From the NCBI GenBank assembly GCA_038728585.1, contig JAVYTR010000003.1, positions 1 through 64,000 on the forward strand: a stretch of 64,000 bases of DNA. Reading direction: 5' to 3'. Below, in pieces: positions 1-8,117 of this stretch; the stretch's first letter is position 1, and the number at the start of each line of letters is the position of its first letter. The stretch is from Conexivisphaerales archaeon (GTDB lineage Archaea > Thermoproteota > Nitrososphaeria > Conexivisphaerales > DTJL01). Under the pieces are notes generated by a model that searched no databases, had not been told where the DNA came from, and saw nothing but the letters and a program-made list of their open reading frames with translations. The position numbers were made by a program, and so were the translations under genes.

Positions 1-212
1 TAAGGAGCCAAGTACATCCTTCCTTCAGAGTTACTTTTCGTCGGAAACAATCTCTTTTCAACAAACCCTCTTATCCATCCTTCCGGCAATGCTGATGCAA
101 AACCGACCAGAGACTGGCCGCCGTAGTCACTCATTATCGCAGTCTCGCCTGTAAGCACTACTTTGTAGCCCCGTAAATTGTGATTTTTGCGATTAGAGAG
201 GATACCCAGCAT
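1..212 (-). CDS. B12-binding/radical SAM protein, N-terminal part (partial, runs off left edge)
   Basis: About 70 codons are visible, starting at an ATG (210-212, minus strand) immediately preceded by an in-frame TAA and a GGAGGGA ribosome-binding-like stretch. The product contains KVVLTGETAIMSDYGG, then a GF(A)...P motif and ends LAP at the window edge. This resembles my memory of the N-terminus of archaeal B12-binding radical SAM proteins, which have KVVLTxDxTLMSxY, GFGTC and later APYGLRKIEA. The radical SAM CxxxCxxC cluster would lie beyond the window, so the assignment rests on the N-terminal pattern only. The promoter side faces the pyrophosphatase gene. Confidence 0.6.
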   Translation of the reverse strand, partial: MLGILSNRKNHNLRGYKVVLTGETAIMSDYGGQSLVGFASALPEGWIRGFVEKRLFPTKSNSEGRMYLAP

Positions 213-528
213 TTATCCCTCCCCTGAAGTATTCTGGCAAGAAACAACCTGCTGAAAGGGAAGAGAAAGAAATATGCAGACAATATGTCTGCCTGTACAT
301 AAAAAATAAATTTGTTATTTCGTCGCGTAAATATTTTACCACAAAACTTCACAAGCATTTTTAGGCCATGTCAGCCCGGAGTAGATCAGACCCGAAAACC
401 TTTTAACCGCAAATTAGAAGAGCCCGCTTTGATAATTCACCATGGGACTCCTGTCCAAGTTATCATTAAAGTTTGAAAGGCTTCGGAGCCTTTCAGCTTC
501 ATGAAAAGTATGTTGATGGTGGTACAGA
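213..528. promoter_or_regulatory. Divergent intergenic region between radical SAM gene and pyrophosphatase gene
   Basis: No gene is visible in these 316 bases. They hold a perfect 7+3+7 inverted repeat (GCAGACA ATA TGTCTGC, 276-292) upstream of the minus-strand gene. An AT-rich CCTTTTAA stretch near 400-408 could be a BRE/TATA for the plus-strand gene. A perfect 8-bp hairpin with loop TCGG lies at 475-494. TATA assignments are by eye. Confidence 0.45.
475..494 (+). promoter_or_regulatory. Leader hairpin upstream of pyrophosphatase gene
   Basis: GAAAGGCT TCGG AGCCTTTC forms an uninterrupted 8-bp stem with a four-base loop, ending 34 bases before the ATG of the pyrophosphatase. If transcription starts at the CCTTTTAA box upstream, the hairpin would be in the 5' leader. 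No clear U-tract follows, so a leader element is as likely as a terminator. Confidence 0.4.
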
Positions 529-2625
529 ATGGTGTATTTGACTGAAGAATTAGCGATAGTAGGAGCTCTTGCGGGGCTTGTCTATGCTATAGCCCTGATA
601 AGATACATCTTCACGAGAAACCCTGGCTCAGAAAAGATGCAGGAGCTGGCAAATTATGTTAAAGAAGGAGCAAATGCCTTCCTGAGGAGAGAATACCTGA
701 CCATAACCCCCATAGCAATAGTCCTTGCGATCGTAATTGCATTCGTGGTGAAGCCGTTCGGACTGGTGGCTCTCGGGTTCGGAGTTGGTGCAGCCTTCTC
801 GGCTCTTGCAGGATACATAGGAATGAGCATGACTGTTAGGTCAAGCTCAAGAGCAGCTGAAGCAGGTAAGAAAGGAATCAACGATGCTCTGATTGTTGCA
901 TTCAGAGGTGGTTCAGTGCTGGGCATGACTGTGCCAGGCTTGGCTCTGCTCGGCCTTGCACTGTTCTACGTGTTTATTCCAAATCCAGCTGCTGTAGTTG
1001 GCTTCGGGTTCGGTGCGAGCCTGATAGCGATGTTCATAAGGGTTGGAGGTGGTATATATACAAAAGCAGCTGACCTGGGTGCTGATATAGCAGGGAAGAT
1101 AGAGGCAGGAATTCCGGAAGACGACCCAAGAAATCCTGGAGTTATAGCTGACAATGTGGGAGACAATGTCGGCGACTGTGCAGGTATGGGAGCTGATGTA
1201 TACGAATCGTACATAGTGACAGCTCTGGCTGCAATACTACTTGGCACGCTTGTGTTTCTGAATGGTGGGCTATTCGCTACAGCAAGGCCTGACCTTGTTG
1301 CATATCCACTGGTCATAGGGGCTATGGGGATAATCGGTTCTATCTTCGGAGGGCTTGCAGTTAGAGGGGCCCAGAGAGGCAAGGCTATGTCTGCATTGAA
1401 TAGAGGCCTCTACACAGCAGCAATACTAACTGCCATTCTTGACGTTGCGGTAACCCTTTACCTGTTTTCTTTCAACATGAGATTCGCCTATGCAATGCTT
1501 GGAGCAGTACTGCTCGGCCTGATTGTTGTGGTTGTAATAGAATCAGTTACAGACTACTACACTTCTTACAGATTCAAGCCTGTCAGGGAGATAGCTGAGG
1601 CATCCCAGACCGGTTCAGCGACCAATTTTCTTACAGGTTTTGCTACAGGGCTCAAGAGCGCTGCTCCAGTAGCATTGATACTGATAATTGCGATAGCTGC
1701 TTCCTATTACTTGGGTTACTGGGCTTCATCAGGCAGCTGCAGCATAAATGCGATATGCGGTTCAGGGGTCTACACCACTTCGATAACAACCATGAGCATG
1801 CTTTCTTTGACTGGAATAATACTATCAATCGATGCGTTCGGCCCTATTACTGATAATGCCAACGGGATAGTTGAAATGGCTGGCGTTGAGGGAGTTAGAG
1901 AGGTAACTGATGAGCTGGATGCAATAGGAAACACAACAAAGGCGACTACCAAAGGATTTGCGATAGGTTCTGCTGCACTCGCAGCTCTATCCCTGTTCAT
2001 TGCATACCAGAGCGAAGTGACATCACAGTATCTGCAGCACGGTGTGAGCAATCCACCGCAGTATGTTCTCTCAGACCCGTACCTTCTCATAGGGCTTCTG
2101 ATTGGTGGCCTGCTACCATTTTACTTCTCATCCTTCCTTATAGGAGCTGTCGGGAAGGCAGGATTCAAGATGGTGAACGAGATAAGGAGGCAGTTCAACG
2201 AAATCCCGGGCCTGAGAGAAGGGAAGGCCAAGCCGGACTACGAAAAATGTGTCGACATAAGCACTTCTGCTGCGTTGAGGGAGCTCATAGCTCCGGGCCT
2301 CCTCGCGATACTCACACCTATTGCGGTTGGTCTGATTCTTGGACCAGTTGCACTAGGCGGTGTACTAATAGGGAGCGTCATATCAGGCGTCTTTCTTGCT
2401 TTGATGATGGCTAATGCTGGCGCAGCATGGGATAATGCTAAGAAGTACATTGAGACTGGAATGTATGGAGGGAAAGGAACCCCTACACACGCTGCTGCAG
2501 TCAGCGGAGATACAGTTGGTGACCCGTTCAAGGATACAGCTGGACCGAGCATAAATTCCCTGATCAAAGTTCTGAACACAATATCGATAGTCTTCGTGGT
2601 AATCTTCGTTCTTCTACACCTGTAA
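529..2625 (+). CDS. hppA: Membrane-bound proton-translocating pyrophosphatase
   Basis: This 698-aa integral membrane pyrophosphatase hydrolyses PPi and pumps ions across the membrane. The length and many hydrophobic segments fit the M-PPase family (about 16 helices). Catalytic motifs are present: GGGIYTKAADLGAD at residues 173-186, the DDPRNPGVIADNVGDNVGD stretch at 198-216, and DTVGDPFKDTAGPSIN near the C-terminus. The potassium-specificity site reads GNTTKATT (467-474), with Lys at 471 and Thr three residues later. In this family that is the signature of potassium-independent H+ pumps. The ATG at 529 starts directly before the first helix. The gene stands alone, and its leader contains a hairpin. 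Confidence 0.96.
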   Translation: MVYLTEELAIVGALAGLVYAIALIRYIFTRNPGSEKMQELANYVKEGANAFLRREYLTITPIAIVLAIVIAFVVKPFGLVALGFGVGAAFSALAGYIGMSMTVRSSSRAAEAGKKGINDALIVAFRGGSVLGMTVPGLALLGLALFYVFIPNPAAVVGFGFGASLIAMFIRVGGGIYTKAADLGADIAGKIEAGIPEDDPRNPGVIADNVGDNVGDCAGMGADVYESYIVTALAAILLGTLVFLNGGLFATARPDLVAYPLVIGAMGIIGSIFGGLAVRGAQRGKAMSALNRGLYTAAILTAILDVAVTLYLFSFNMRFAYAMLGAVLLGLIVVVVIESVTDYYTSYRFKPVREIAEASQTGSATNFLTGFATGLKSAAPVALILIIAIAASYYLGYWASSGSCSINAICGSGVYTTSITTMSMLSLTGIILSIDAFGPITDNANGIVEMAGVEGVREVTDELDAIGNTTKATTKGFAIGSAALAALSLFIAYQSEVTSQYLQHGVSNPPQYVLSDPYLLIGLLIGGLLPFYFSSFLIGAVGKAGFKMVNEIRRQFNEIPGLREGKAKPDYEKCVDISTSAALRELIAPGLLAILTPIAVGLILGPVALGGVLIGSVISGVFLALMMANAGAAWDNAKKYIETGMYGGKGTPTHAAAVSGDTVGDPFKDTAGPSINSLIKVLNTISIVFVVIFVLLHL

Positions 2626-2662
2626 GTCTACAGAAACGATTATCTGTTCATACTTTTAGAGA

Positions 2663-3244
2663 TTGTGCCGAAAGGAGATGAGTAAGGGTTCTTACGAAGT
2701 TAGGGATAGGGTTCTGATATTAGCCTCAGACGATGTTGAAGATGTAGAGCTCCTATACCCCTACTACAGGCTGAAGGAAGAAGGATACTTGCCTGTGGTG
2801 GCAAGCGCGCAGGAGGGTTCGATAACCGGTAAACATGGGTATAAAATTGAAGTGGACCTGCTATACAGCCAGGTCAAACCTGAACAGTACACAGCGCTTC
2901 TTTTACCAGGGGGGAGGAGCCCTGAAAGGGTAAGGCTGGATCAGCATGCTATAAGCATCGTTAAACACTTTATCGAAAGAAAGAAACCGATTGCAGCCAT
3001 ATGTCATGGTCCACAGATTCTCATTTCAGCAAACGCAGTCAAGGGGAGAAGGATGACTTGCTGGAAGGGAGTAAGAGACGATTTGATAGCTGCTGGCGCA
3101 AAGTATGAAGATAAGGAAGTGGTGCAGGATGGCGAATTTATAACATCGAGGCAACCCTCAGACCTGCCATATTGCATGTCTTCTTTTCTGAGGATGCTGA
3201 AGTCAGAGGCAAAGAGCTTAGCTGCAGAGGCCAAGCAGAGATAA
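2663..3244 (+). CDS. DJ-1/PfpI family protein
   Basis: This 193-aa single-domain protein belongs to the DJ-1/PfpI superfamily of glutaminase-like folds, which includes glyoxalase/deglycase and general stress proteins. It opens with the ...VLILASDDVEDVELLYPYYRLKEEG pattern and carries the nucleophile elbow AAICHGP with Cys114 and His115. The long frame begins at TTG 2663. An ATG at 2678 (MSKGS) is an alternative start, but the GGAG sequence sits directly against that ATG and fits TTG no better. The exact substrate cannot be told from sequence. The gene is 37 bases downstream of the pyrophosphatase, and co-transcription is possible. Confidence 0.88.
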   Translation: MCRKEMSKGSYEVRDRVLILASDDVEDVELLYPYYRLKEEGYLPVVASAQEGSITGKHGYKIEVDLLYSQVKPEQYTALLLPGGRSPERVRLDQHAISIVKHFIERKKPIAAICHGPQILISANAVKGRRMTCWKGVRDDLIAAGAKYEDKEVVQDGEFITSRQPSDLPYCMSSFLRMLKSEAKSLAAEAKQR

Positions 3245-3294
3245 AGGATAGATAGCTTCAAGTTCTTCAACAGATGGCTGAAGGATGACCTGAC

Positions 3295-3555
3295 TTGGAC
3301 TACTATATTCTCCTGGTGTTCATAGCAGGTTTTTTGGCTGGTATAAGGTTCGGTGATAGATTAAGGATACCACATGCGGAAAGGGTTGCTTCACTTTTGG
3401 CCATCCTGCTGCTCTTCGTAACAGGGTTCAGTCTGGGCAGCTCCTGGTTTTCTGCTGCAGTATCAGCAGTAGTACCTCTTTCTCTGCTGATGGCTGTCCT
3501 AGCCATATTTTTCAGCCTCGTGACTGCAGAATTGCTGTGGAGAAATATGAAGTAG
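3295..3555 (+). CDS. LysO-like exporter, N-terminal piece (DUF340-type)
   Basis: This 86-aa hydrophobic protein has about three membrane segments and starts at TTG 3295. It matches the N-terminal third of LysO/YbjE-type lysine exporters, which are normally one protein of about 300 aa. The next gene carries the rest and starts 26 bases after this stop. The pair therefore looks like a naturally split two-subunit exporter, or an old frame break where both halves stay open. The clean reading frames and separate start signals favour two functional small proteins. The assignment depends on the partner gene. Confidence 0.6.
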   Translation: MDYYILLVFIAGFLAGIRFGDRLRIPHAERVASLLAILLLFVTGFSLGSSWFSAAVSAVVPLSLLMAVLAIFFSLVTAELLWRNMK

Positions 3556-3581
3556 AGAAAGGGATAGAGAAGGAGAAAAGG

Positions 3582-4187
3582 ATGAAGATAAGAGTAGCAT
3601 TCTTCCCGTTTGTTCTGCTCCTGAGCTTTCTGGCAGGGAGCATGCTGTCGGAGCTAGTAAAGATGAGCCAAGCTGCTGATTCAACTCTTCAGCAGACTGC
3701 TCTAGCAATCTTCATCCTTGTGGTCTCTTATGATGTTGGTTCAAAGATGAGGTCATCAGACATCAGAAGCATAATGAACCAGACTGCATTGCTTGCTGCC
3801 AGCTGCATCATAGGGAGTATAGTTGCTGGCCTCATCTTCGCTCTGATAATTGGCTTTAACGTCAAGCTTTCACTAGGTATCTCACTCGGAATGGGTTGGT
3901 ACACTTTTGATGGACCTGCACTAGCTGGTTATGCAGGAGCTGCTGCTGGTGCTATGGGATTCTTTTCTAATTTCTTCAGGGAATTGCTAACTCTGCTCTT
4001 TTATCTACCAGCGTCAGCAGCCACAGGCAGGGTAAAGGCAATACCGATGGGAGGAGCCACAACCATGGATACCACTCTCACAGTGATGAGAAGCGAGAAC
4101 GAACCCAGGATAACAGCCCTTGCATTTGCACATGGTGCCCTTATCTCTCTGTTCGTGCCTCTGCTTGTAACGCTTGCGATAGCATGA
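3582..4187 (+). CDS. lysO: LysO family lysine exporter, C-terminal piece
   Basis: This is a membrane protein of 201 aa from ATG 3582, which is preceded by a GGAG-containing purine stretch. The longer frame from GTG 3537 adds only a charged tail overlapping the upstream gene. It contains the LysO/DUF340 core: an SYDVGS motif, a GMGWYTFDGPALAG segment, SNFFRELLTLL, and GGATTMDTTLTVM followed by AFAHGALISLFVPLL. In bacteria LysO exports lysine and its toxic analogue. The partner encoded just upstream supplies the N-terminal helices. lysS follows immediately, a suggestive lysine-related neighbourhood. Confidence 0.8.
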   Translation: MKIRVAFFPFVLLLSFLAGSMLSELVKMSQAADSTLQQTALAIFILVVSYDVGSKMRSSDIRSIMNQTALLAASCIIGSIVAGLIFALIIGFNVKLSLGISLGMGWYTFDGPALAGYAGAAAGAMGFFSNFFRELLTLLFYLPASAATGRVKAIPMGGATTMDTTLTVMRSENEPRITALAFAHGALISLFVPLLVTLAIA

Positions 4188-4246
4188 CAGAAGAATAAGT
4201 ATCGATACACTATATTAGACCAGGTTTGCAGAGGAGGGCGAGGCGT

Positions 4247-5854
4247 TTGACAGAGGCTCAGATCATAGGCAAGGGAACCTGGCTGGACAAGGTTGCCAGG
4301 AAGGTTATAGACAGAGAACTGGAGCTGAAAAGGGATACATCGATGATAAGGGTCGAAAGCGGTCTTGGAGCAAGCGGCATACCTCATATAGGAAACTTGT
4401 CTGATGTCATTAGGGCATATGGCATACAGCTTGCTCTTCAGAATCAGGGATACAAGAGTGAGCATATAGCCTACATAGATGACATGGACGGGCTGAGAAG
4501 GGTTCCGCAGGGGATAAAGGACTCTGCCAGACTGGAAAGATACCTGGCGTTTCCGGTCTCCAGAATACCTGACACGTATTCATGCCACAGCAGCTACGGC
4601 GAACATGTTGGTGCACTGCTTAGGGATGCCATGGACAGGGTTGGAGTTGAATATATCTTTGAAAGGGCCTCAGTCAACTACAAGAACGGAAGGCTGCTCG
4701 AACAGTCAAGAAAGATACTGAAATCCAGTCAGCAGATAGGAAGAGCTATCAAGGAGATAACAGGGCAGGAGAAGTACGAAGAGACTCTGCCATATTTTGC
4801 AGTCTGCCAGAGCTGCGGCAGAATATACACAACACAGGCCTTGAGTTTTGATGAATCAACAGACAGCGTAAGTTACAAGTGTGTAGGGGTTCAGCTGAAG
4901 GGGAAATGGCACGAGGGATGCGGATACGAGGGCGAAGTAAAGCTTTCTCAGGGAGAAGGAAAGCTGAGCTGGAAGGTGGAGTTTGCGGCCAGGTGGTCTG
5001 CGCTCGACATCAGGTATGAAGCGCACGGGAAGGAGCTTCTTACCTCTGTCAAGGTTAACGACTGGGTGAGCGACAACATTCTCGGCTTTGCTCATCCCTA
5101 CCATGTAAAGTATGAATTGCTCTTGAGCAAGGGAGGCAAGAAGCTCTCAAAGTCTGAAGGAAACCTCATTACTCCAGAAACCTGGTTCAGATATGGTAGC
5201 CCGAAGAGCCTTGTTCTGCTGATGTTCAAGAGGATAGTCGGTACAAGGGTGATTTCAGTGGAGGATATACCGAAATACATGGATGAGGTTGACAGGCTTG
5301 AAGACGTTTATTTTGGAAGGATAAAGGTACAGCCTGAATCGAAGGCTGTGAAGATGAAAGGACTGTATGAATACGTCAGTTTCATGAAGCCTCCTGCAAA
5401 GCCTCAGGTGCACGTACCTTACATGCTTCTTGCTGAGCTTGGTAGAATCGCTCCTCCAGATAGTCCTGTAGAATACGTGCTGAAGAAGCTTGAAGGGTAC
5501 AGAATGATACAGGCTGGCGAAAGAAGTCCTGAACTTATCGAAAGGATACAGATGGCCAGAAACTGGGCGTTAGAAGTCAAGGGTGAGACACCCGAGGTGA
5601 AGATTGAAGAAGTGCAGAGGAAGGCGCTGCTTGAGCTTGTAGAAAGAATCAAGACCTCAGCATCTGCCGAGCAGGTTCAGAACGCGATCTTTGAAACTGC
5701 AAAAAGCCATTCAATTCCTGCTTCAGACTTCTTCTCCCTTCTTTACCTGATATTGCTGGGCACTGATAGAGGTCCAAGGCTTGGGCCATACATTTTCGAC
5801 CTTGGAAAGGAGAGAGTGGTAAAGATACTGCTCTCTCATATAGATGCTGCTTGA
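4247..5854 (+). CDS. lysS: Lysyl-tRNA synthetase, class I
   Basis: This class I LysRS, the archaeal type unrelated to class II LysRS, charges tRNA-Lys. The HIGH-like motif GIPHIGN lies near residue 50, the KMSKS loop is KKLSKSEGN near residue 310, and a Zn-ribbon-like region has CQSCG and a later GCGYEG. I chose TTG 4247 because a strong GGAGGG lies 8 bases upstream (4233-4238); the frame itself is open from TTG 4226. The product is 535 aa, typical for the family. An ACTATATTAG box near 4208-4217 is a plausible TATA element. Confidence 0.95.
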   Translation: MTEAQIIGKGTWLDKVARKVIDRELELKRDTSMIRVESGLGASGIPHIGNLSDVIRAYGIQLALQNQGYKSEHIAYIDDMDGLRRVPQGIKDSARLERYLAFPVSRIPDTYSCHSSYGEHVGALLRDAMDRVGVEYIFERASVNYKNGRLLEQSRKILKSSQQIGRAIKEITGQEKYEETLPYFAVCQSCGRIYTTQALSFDESTDSVSYKCVGVQLKGKWHEGCGYEGEVKLSQGEGKLSWKVEFAARWSALDIRYEAHGKELLTSVKVNDWVSDNILGFAHPYHVKYELLLSKGGKKLSKSEGNLITPETWFRYGSPKSLVLLMFKRIVGTRVISVEDIPKYMDEVDRLEDVYFGRIKVQPESKAVKMKGLYEYVSFMKPPAKPQVHVPYMLLAELGRIAPPDSPVEYVLKKLEGYRMIQAGERSPELIERIQMARNWALEVKGETPEVKIEEVQRKALLELVERIKTSASAEQVQNAIFETAKSHSIPASDFFSLLYLILLGTDRGPRLGPYIFDLGKERVVKILLSHIDAA

Positions 5855-5893
5855 ATTCTCTGCAGGGATGCAAGGAAAGGATTTAATCTGAGG

Positions 5894-5910
5894 AATGCTA
5901 GGTCAGCATT
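5894..5910. promoter_or_regulatory. Palindrome at the cdc6 start region
   Basis: AATGCT AGGTC AGCATT is a perfect 6+5+6 inverted repeat ending 3 bases before the cdc6 ATG. A TTTAAT box near 5882 is a possible TATA, so the palindrome would overlap the transcription start, which is a position suited to repression. Its short arms make chance occurrence possible. Confidence 0.35.
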
Positions 5911-5913
5911 GAT

Positions 5914-7077
5914 ATGATACTGAAGGATGGAGACAGACTATTACCTACCTACATACCGAGTGAGATCCCCCACAGGGAGAAGCAGGTCCAGCAGATCCTT
6001 CAGTATTATTCGAATGTACTGGATAATCCTGATTCAGCAGGGTTGAAGTTTTACCAGATAATCGGACCAGTAGGCTCTGGAAAAACAGTTGCCACCCTGA
6101 AGTTTGGAGAAGCTATCGAAGAGGGGGCAAAGAGGAGAGGAATGAAGCTCAAGGTAGTATATGTGAATCCCAGGCAACACGGGAGTACAAGGCTGATGGT
6201 CTTCAGAAGAATGGTTCAGGCTGTCGAACCCAACCTCTTCTCTGCCAGCTACAGCGCAGAGGAACTTCTAGTTGAACTGTTAAAGTACCTGAGCAAGAGC
6301 AACAGGTACATGATGCTGATATTCGACGAGCTGGATTACTTTGTCAGTCAGTCGAAGGAGCAGATAGTCTACAACCTGACCAGGATGAATGAGACTCTTC
6401 CCGACCAGCAATGCAGAATGCTTGGTGTTATCTTCACGGCAAGAAGCAATGCATACCATTCAAAGCTTGATGATGCTGAGCTGAGCAGCCTGGGAAGATA
6501 CTACGTCAGGTTTGACTCATACAACTCCCAGCAGGTTTACGATATACTGGAGAGGAGAAGCTACGAAGCGATAGTTCCTGGAGCGGTGAACGATAAGGTG
6601 TTGAGGTACATAGCTGACGTTACTGCCAGCCCTCCAGTGTCTGGAGACATCAGGTATGGCTTATCCCTTCTATACAACAGCTGCATGCTGGCACAGAACA
6701 GGGGCGATTCTGAAGTCAGGCTTGACCATGTCAGGTCAGTAATGGGAGTGATAAGCCCATCACTGACGGAGGAAGAGCTGATGTATCTTCCTGAAGATGA
6801 GAAGTTCATTCTCTATGCGATCTCCAATGGCCTGAAGTATAGCAGTTCGCCTTACCTTTCTTTTGACCAGATAATGACTCAGGTAGAACAGTTAAGAGAA
6901 AGCAGGAAAGGGAAGAAGCTTGATGCTAAGGCTATTGTAAAGGGTGTGCAGGACCTAGCTGATAGGGGCATCATTGAGTTGAGAAGCCTGACTGAGATAG
7001 GAATCCCCAACATACCAGCAAACATGCTTGAGAAGTTCCTGGACTTCCTGATGAAGAGGTTAGAAAACGAGAGATGA
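5914..7077 (+). CDS. cdc6: Orc1/Cdc6 family replication initiator
   Basis: This 387-aa AAA+ ATPase is related to archaeal Orc1/Cdc6, which binds origins and loads MCM. It has a Walker A motif GPVGSGKT (51-58), a Walker B motif LIFDELDYF around 135-143, a sensor-like IFTARSN, and a C-terminal region with winged-helix character. Archaeal chromosomes usually have origins next to a cdc6 gene. The upstream gap here is only about 60 bases and shows no recognisable ORB repeats, so I do not call an origin. The small HTH gene follows 10 bases downstream, probably in the same transcript. Confidence 0.9.
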   Translation: MILKDGDRLLPTYIPSEIPHREKQVQQILQYYSNVLDNPDSAGLKFYQIIGPVGSGKTVATLKFGEAIEEGAKRRGMKLKVVYVNPRQHGSTRLMVFRRMVQAVEPNLFSASYSAEELLVELLKYLSKSNRYMMLIFDELDYFVSQSKEQIVYNLTRMNETLPDQQCRMLGVIFTARSNAYHSKLDDAELSSLGRYYVRFDSYNSQQVYDILERRSYEAIVPGAVNDKVLRYIADVTASPPVSGDIRYGLSLLYNSCMLAQNRGDSEVRLDHVRSVMGVISPSLTEEELMYLPEDEKFILYAISNGLKYSSSPYLSFDQIMTQVEQLRESRKGKKLDAKAIVKGVQDLADRGIIELRSLTEIGIPNIPANMLEKFLDFLMKRLENER

Positions 7078-7087
7078 TGAACCTGAG

Positions 7088-7378
7088 ATGATGAACCAGA
7101 GTAGAATCATCGAGAAAGGTATATGCAGTCCTGGAAGGCTCAGGATAATAGCATCTCTCGCAAACCCTGATGGGAAACCGCTCTCAAAATATCAGCTTGA
7201 AAGGCGGACCGGGATAAGGTCTTCCTCTCTTTCGTCAGACCTGAGAAAGCTTCAGGAGATTGGGTGGGTTCAGCAGATAATCGAGAGCGACAGGAGGATT
7301 CTATTCACTCTGAACAAGGAAAACGACCTGCTGAAAAGAGTGCTCCTTTTTCTTGATTCTGTAGGTTATCTAAGGTGA
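7088..7378 (+). CDS. Small winged-helix DNA-binding protein
   Basis: This 96-aa protein is almost entirely one winged helix-turn-helix domain: GRLRIIASLANPDGKPLSKYQLERRTG, then the recognition-helix region SSLSSDLRKLQEIGWV and a wing with RRILFTL. It resembles ArsR/MarR-like archaeal regulators without metal-binding cysteines. It lies just after cdc6, with TGATGA between them. Its target is unknown; autoregulation or control of the initiator gene is a guess. Its last 9 bases overlap the convergent transporter gene. Confidence 0.7.
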   Translation: MMNQSRIIEKGICSPGRLRIIASLANPDGKPLSKYQLERRTGIRSSSLSSDLRKLQEIGWVQQIIESDRRILFTLNKENDLLKRVLLFLDSVGYLR

Positions 7379-8041
7379 ATCCCTTTCCACTTTACCCTTC
7401 TCGACCATGGTAAAGCTGGGAAGCCAGTACTTCTGGATGCCGGTGAAGTTCCATCTTGCGAAGACATAGCTGGATGCTGCTGTTGCTGGTATTATGCTGA
7501 GCAGGTTCTGTATGATGTTAAAGATTGCAGTGAACAGAAGGACAAAAGTAAAAGAGTTCAGTGCAGCGATACCGAAGAAATTTGAAAGCTGAGTTGATGC
7601 TATACTGATGAAGTTTGGAGCTACAAGGTAAAAGTAGGCGAGATTAGCTACAGTCAGAAGAGGCACCCTTATCACACTTGCCATGAGTATCGATAGTGTT
7701 GCATAATTCCAGACAGCTGTTCTTTTGACTATTGCTGAAACGAGAAGCCTTGTTATCACCATGCCCAGCACAATACTTCCTACACCAAGGAATGCAAGAA
7801 GCGGACCAAACGGGGCAAACTGTCCGAGCATCTCAAGAATTATTAGATATTCGAAGCTAGCTAGTGTACCTGCCAGGGGACCGTATAGGATTACCGCCAT
7901 CACAATAGCTATCTCTGCGAACTGAAATTCCAGATATGGCAATGGAGCAAAGGGAAGACTGATATGCATGTAGGAGATGGCGCTTGCCAGAGCACCGAAG
8001 ACAGCGCCACCTGCTATCGCTTCGGTCGTTGTCTGAGGCAT
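7370..8041 (-). CDS. ECF transporter S component, probably riboflavin-specific (RibU-like)
   Basis: This 223-aa membrane protein has about six hydrophobic segments. It is similar to vitamin-binding S components of energy-coupling factor transporters, with an early PLPYLEFQFAEIAIVMAVILYGPLAG pattern (the usual position of F/LDxxEIP...GP). The S component alone binds the vitamin, and EcfA/A'/T modules, not seen here, supply energy. The gene is divergent from the riboflavin kinase gene across only 76 bases, which strongly suggests riboflavin as substrate. The ATG at 8041 lies about 25 bases from a TATA-like AATATATTTTTT (minus strand), so the transcript is probably nearly leaderless. Confidence 0.75.
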   Translation of the reverse strand: MPQTTTEAIAGGAVFGALASAISYMHISLPFAPLPYLEFQFAEIAIVMAVILYGPLAGTLASFEYLIILEMLGQFAPFGPLLAFLGVGSIVLGMVITRLLVSAIVKRTAVWNYATLSILMASVIRVPLLTVANLAYFYLVAPNFISIASTQLSNFFGIAALNSFTFVLLFTAIFNIIQNLLSIIPATAASSYVFARWNFTGIQKYWLPSFTMVEKGKVERDSP

Positions 8042-8061
8042 GGGTCTGCTGTAGATTCTGC

Positions 8062-8088
8062 TAGTAATATATTTTTTGGTAAATACTA
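8062..8088. promoter_or_regulatory. Inverted repeat over both divergent TATA boxes (candidate RbkR operator)
   Basis: TAGTA at 8062-8066 and TACTA at 8084-8088 form an inverted repeat whose next bases also partly match (TAGTAAT against TAGTATT on the other strand). Between and beside the arms lie AATATATTTTTT, the likely TATA for the minus-strand transporter, and CTAAAATATT, the likely TATA for the plus-strand kinase. RbkR proteins are known archaeal kinase/regulators that bind palindromes upstream of riboflavin genes. The exact motif here is inferred. Confidence 0.45.
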
Positions 8089-8117
8089 AAATATTGGTTG
8101 AATGTTGACGTAGGCAA

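Noticed and set aside
158-358. 66-codon minus-strand frame near the left edge
   Set aside because: It overlaps the radical SAM start in another frame, has low-complexity hydrophobic and basic sequence and no family likeness; the frame starting at 212 is the credible one.
654-2579. Several long antisense frames inside the pyrophosphatase gene
   Set aside because: They are mirror frames of a strongly conserved gene and have no motif of their own.
5855-5913. Replication origin next to cdc6
   Set aside because: The gap is too short, with no ORB-like repeats or extended AT-rich region; the only repeat is a short palindrome.
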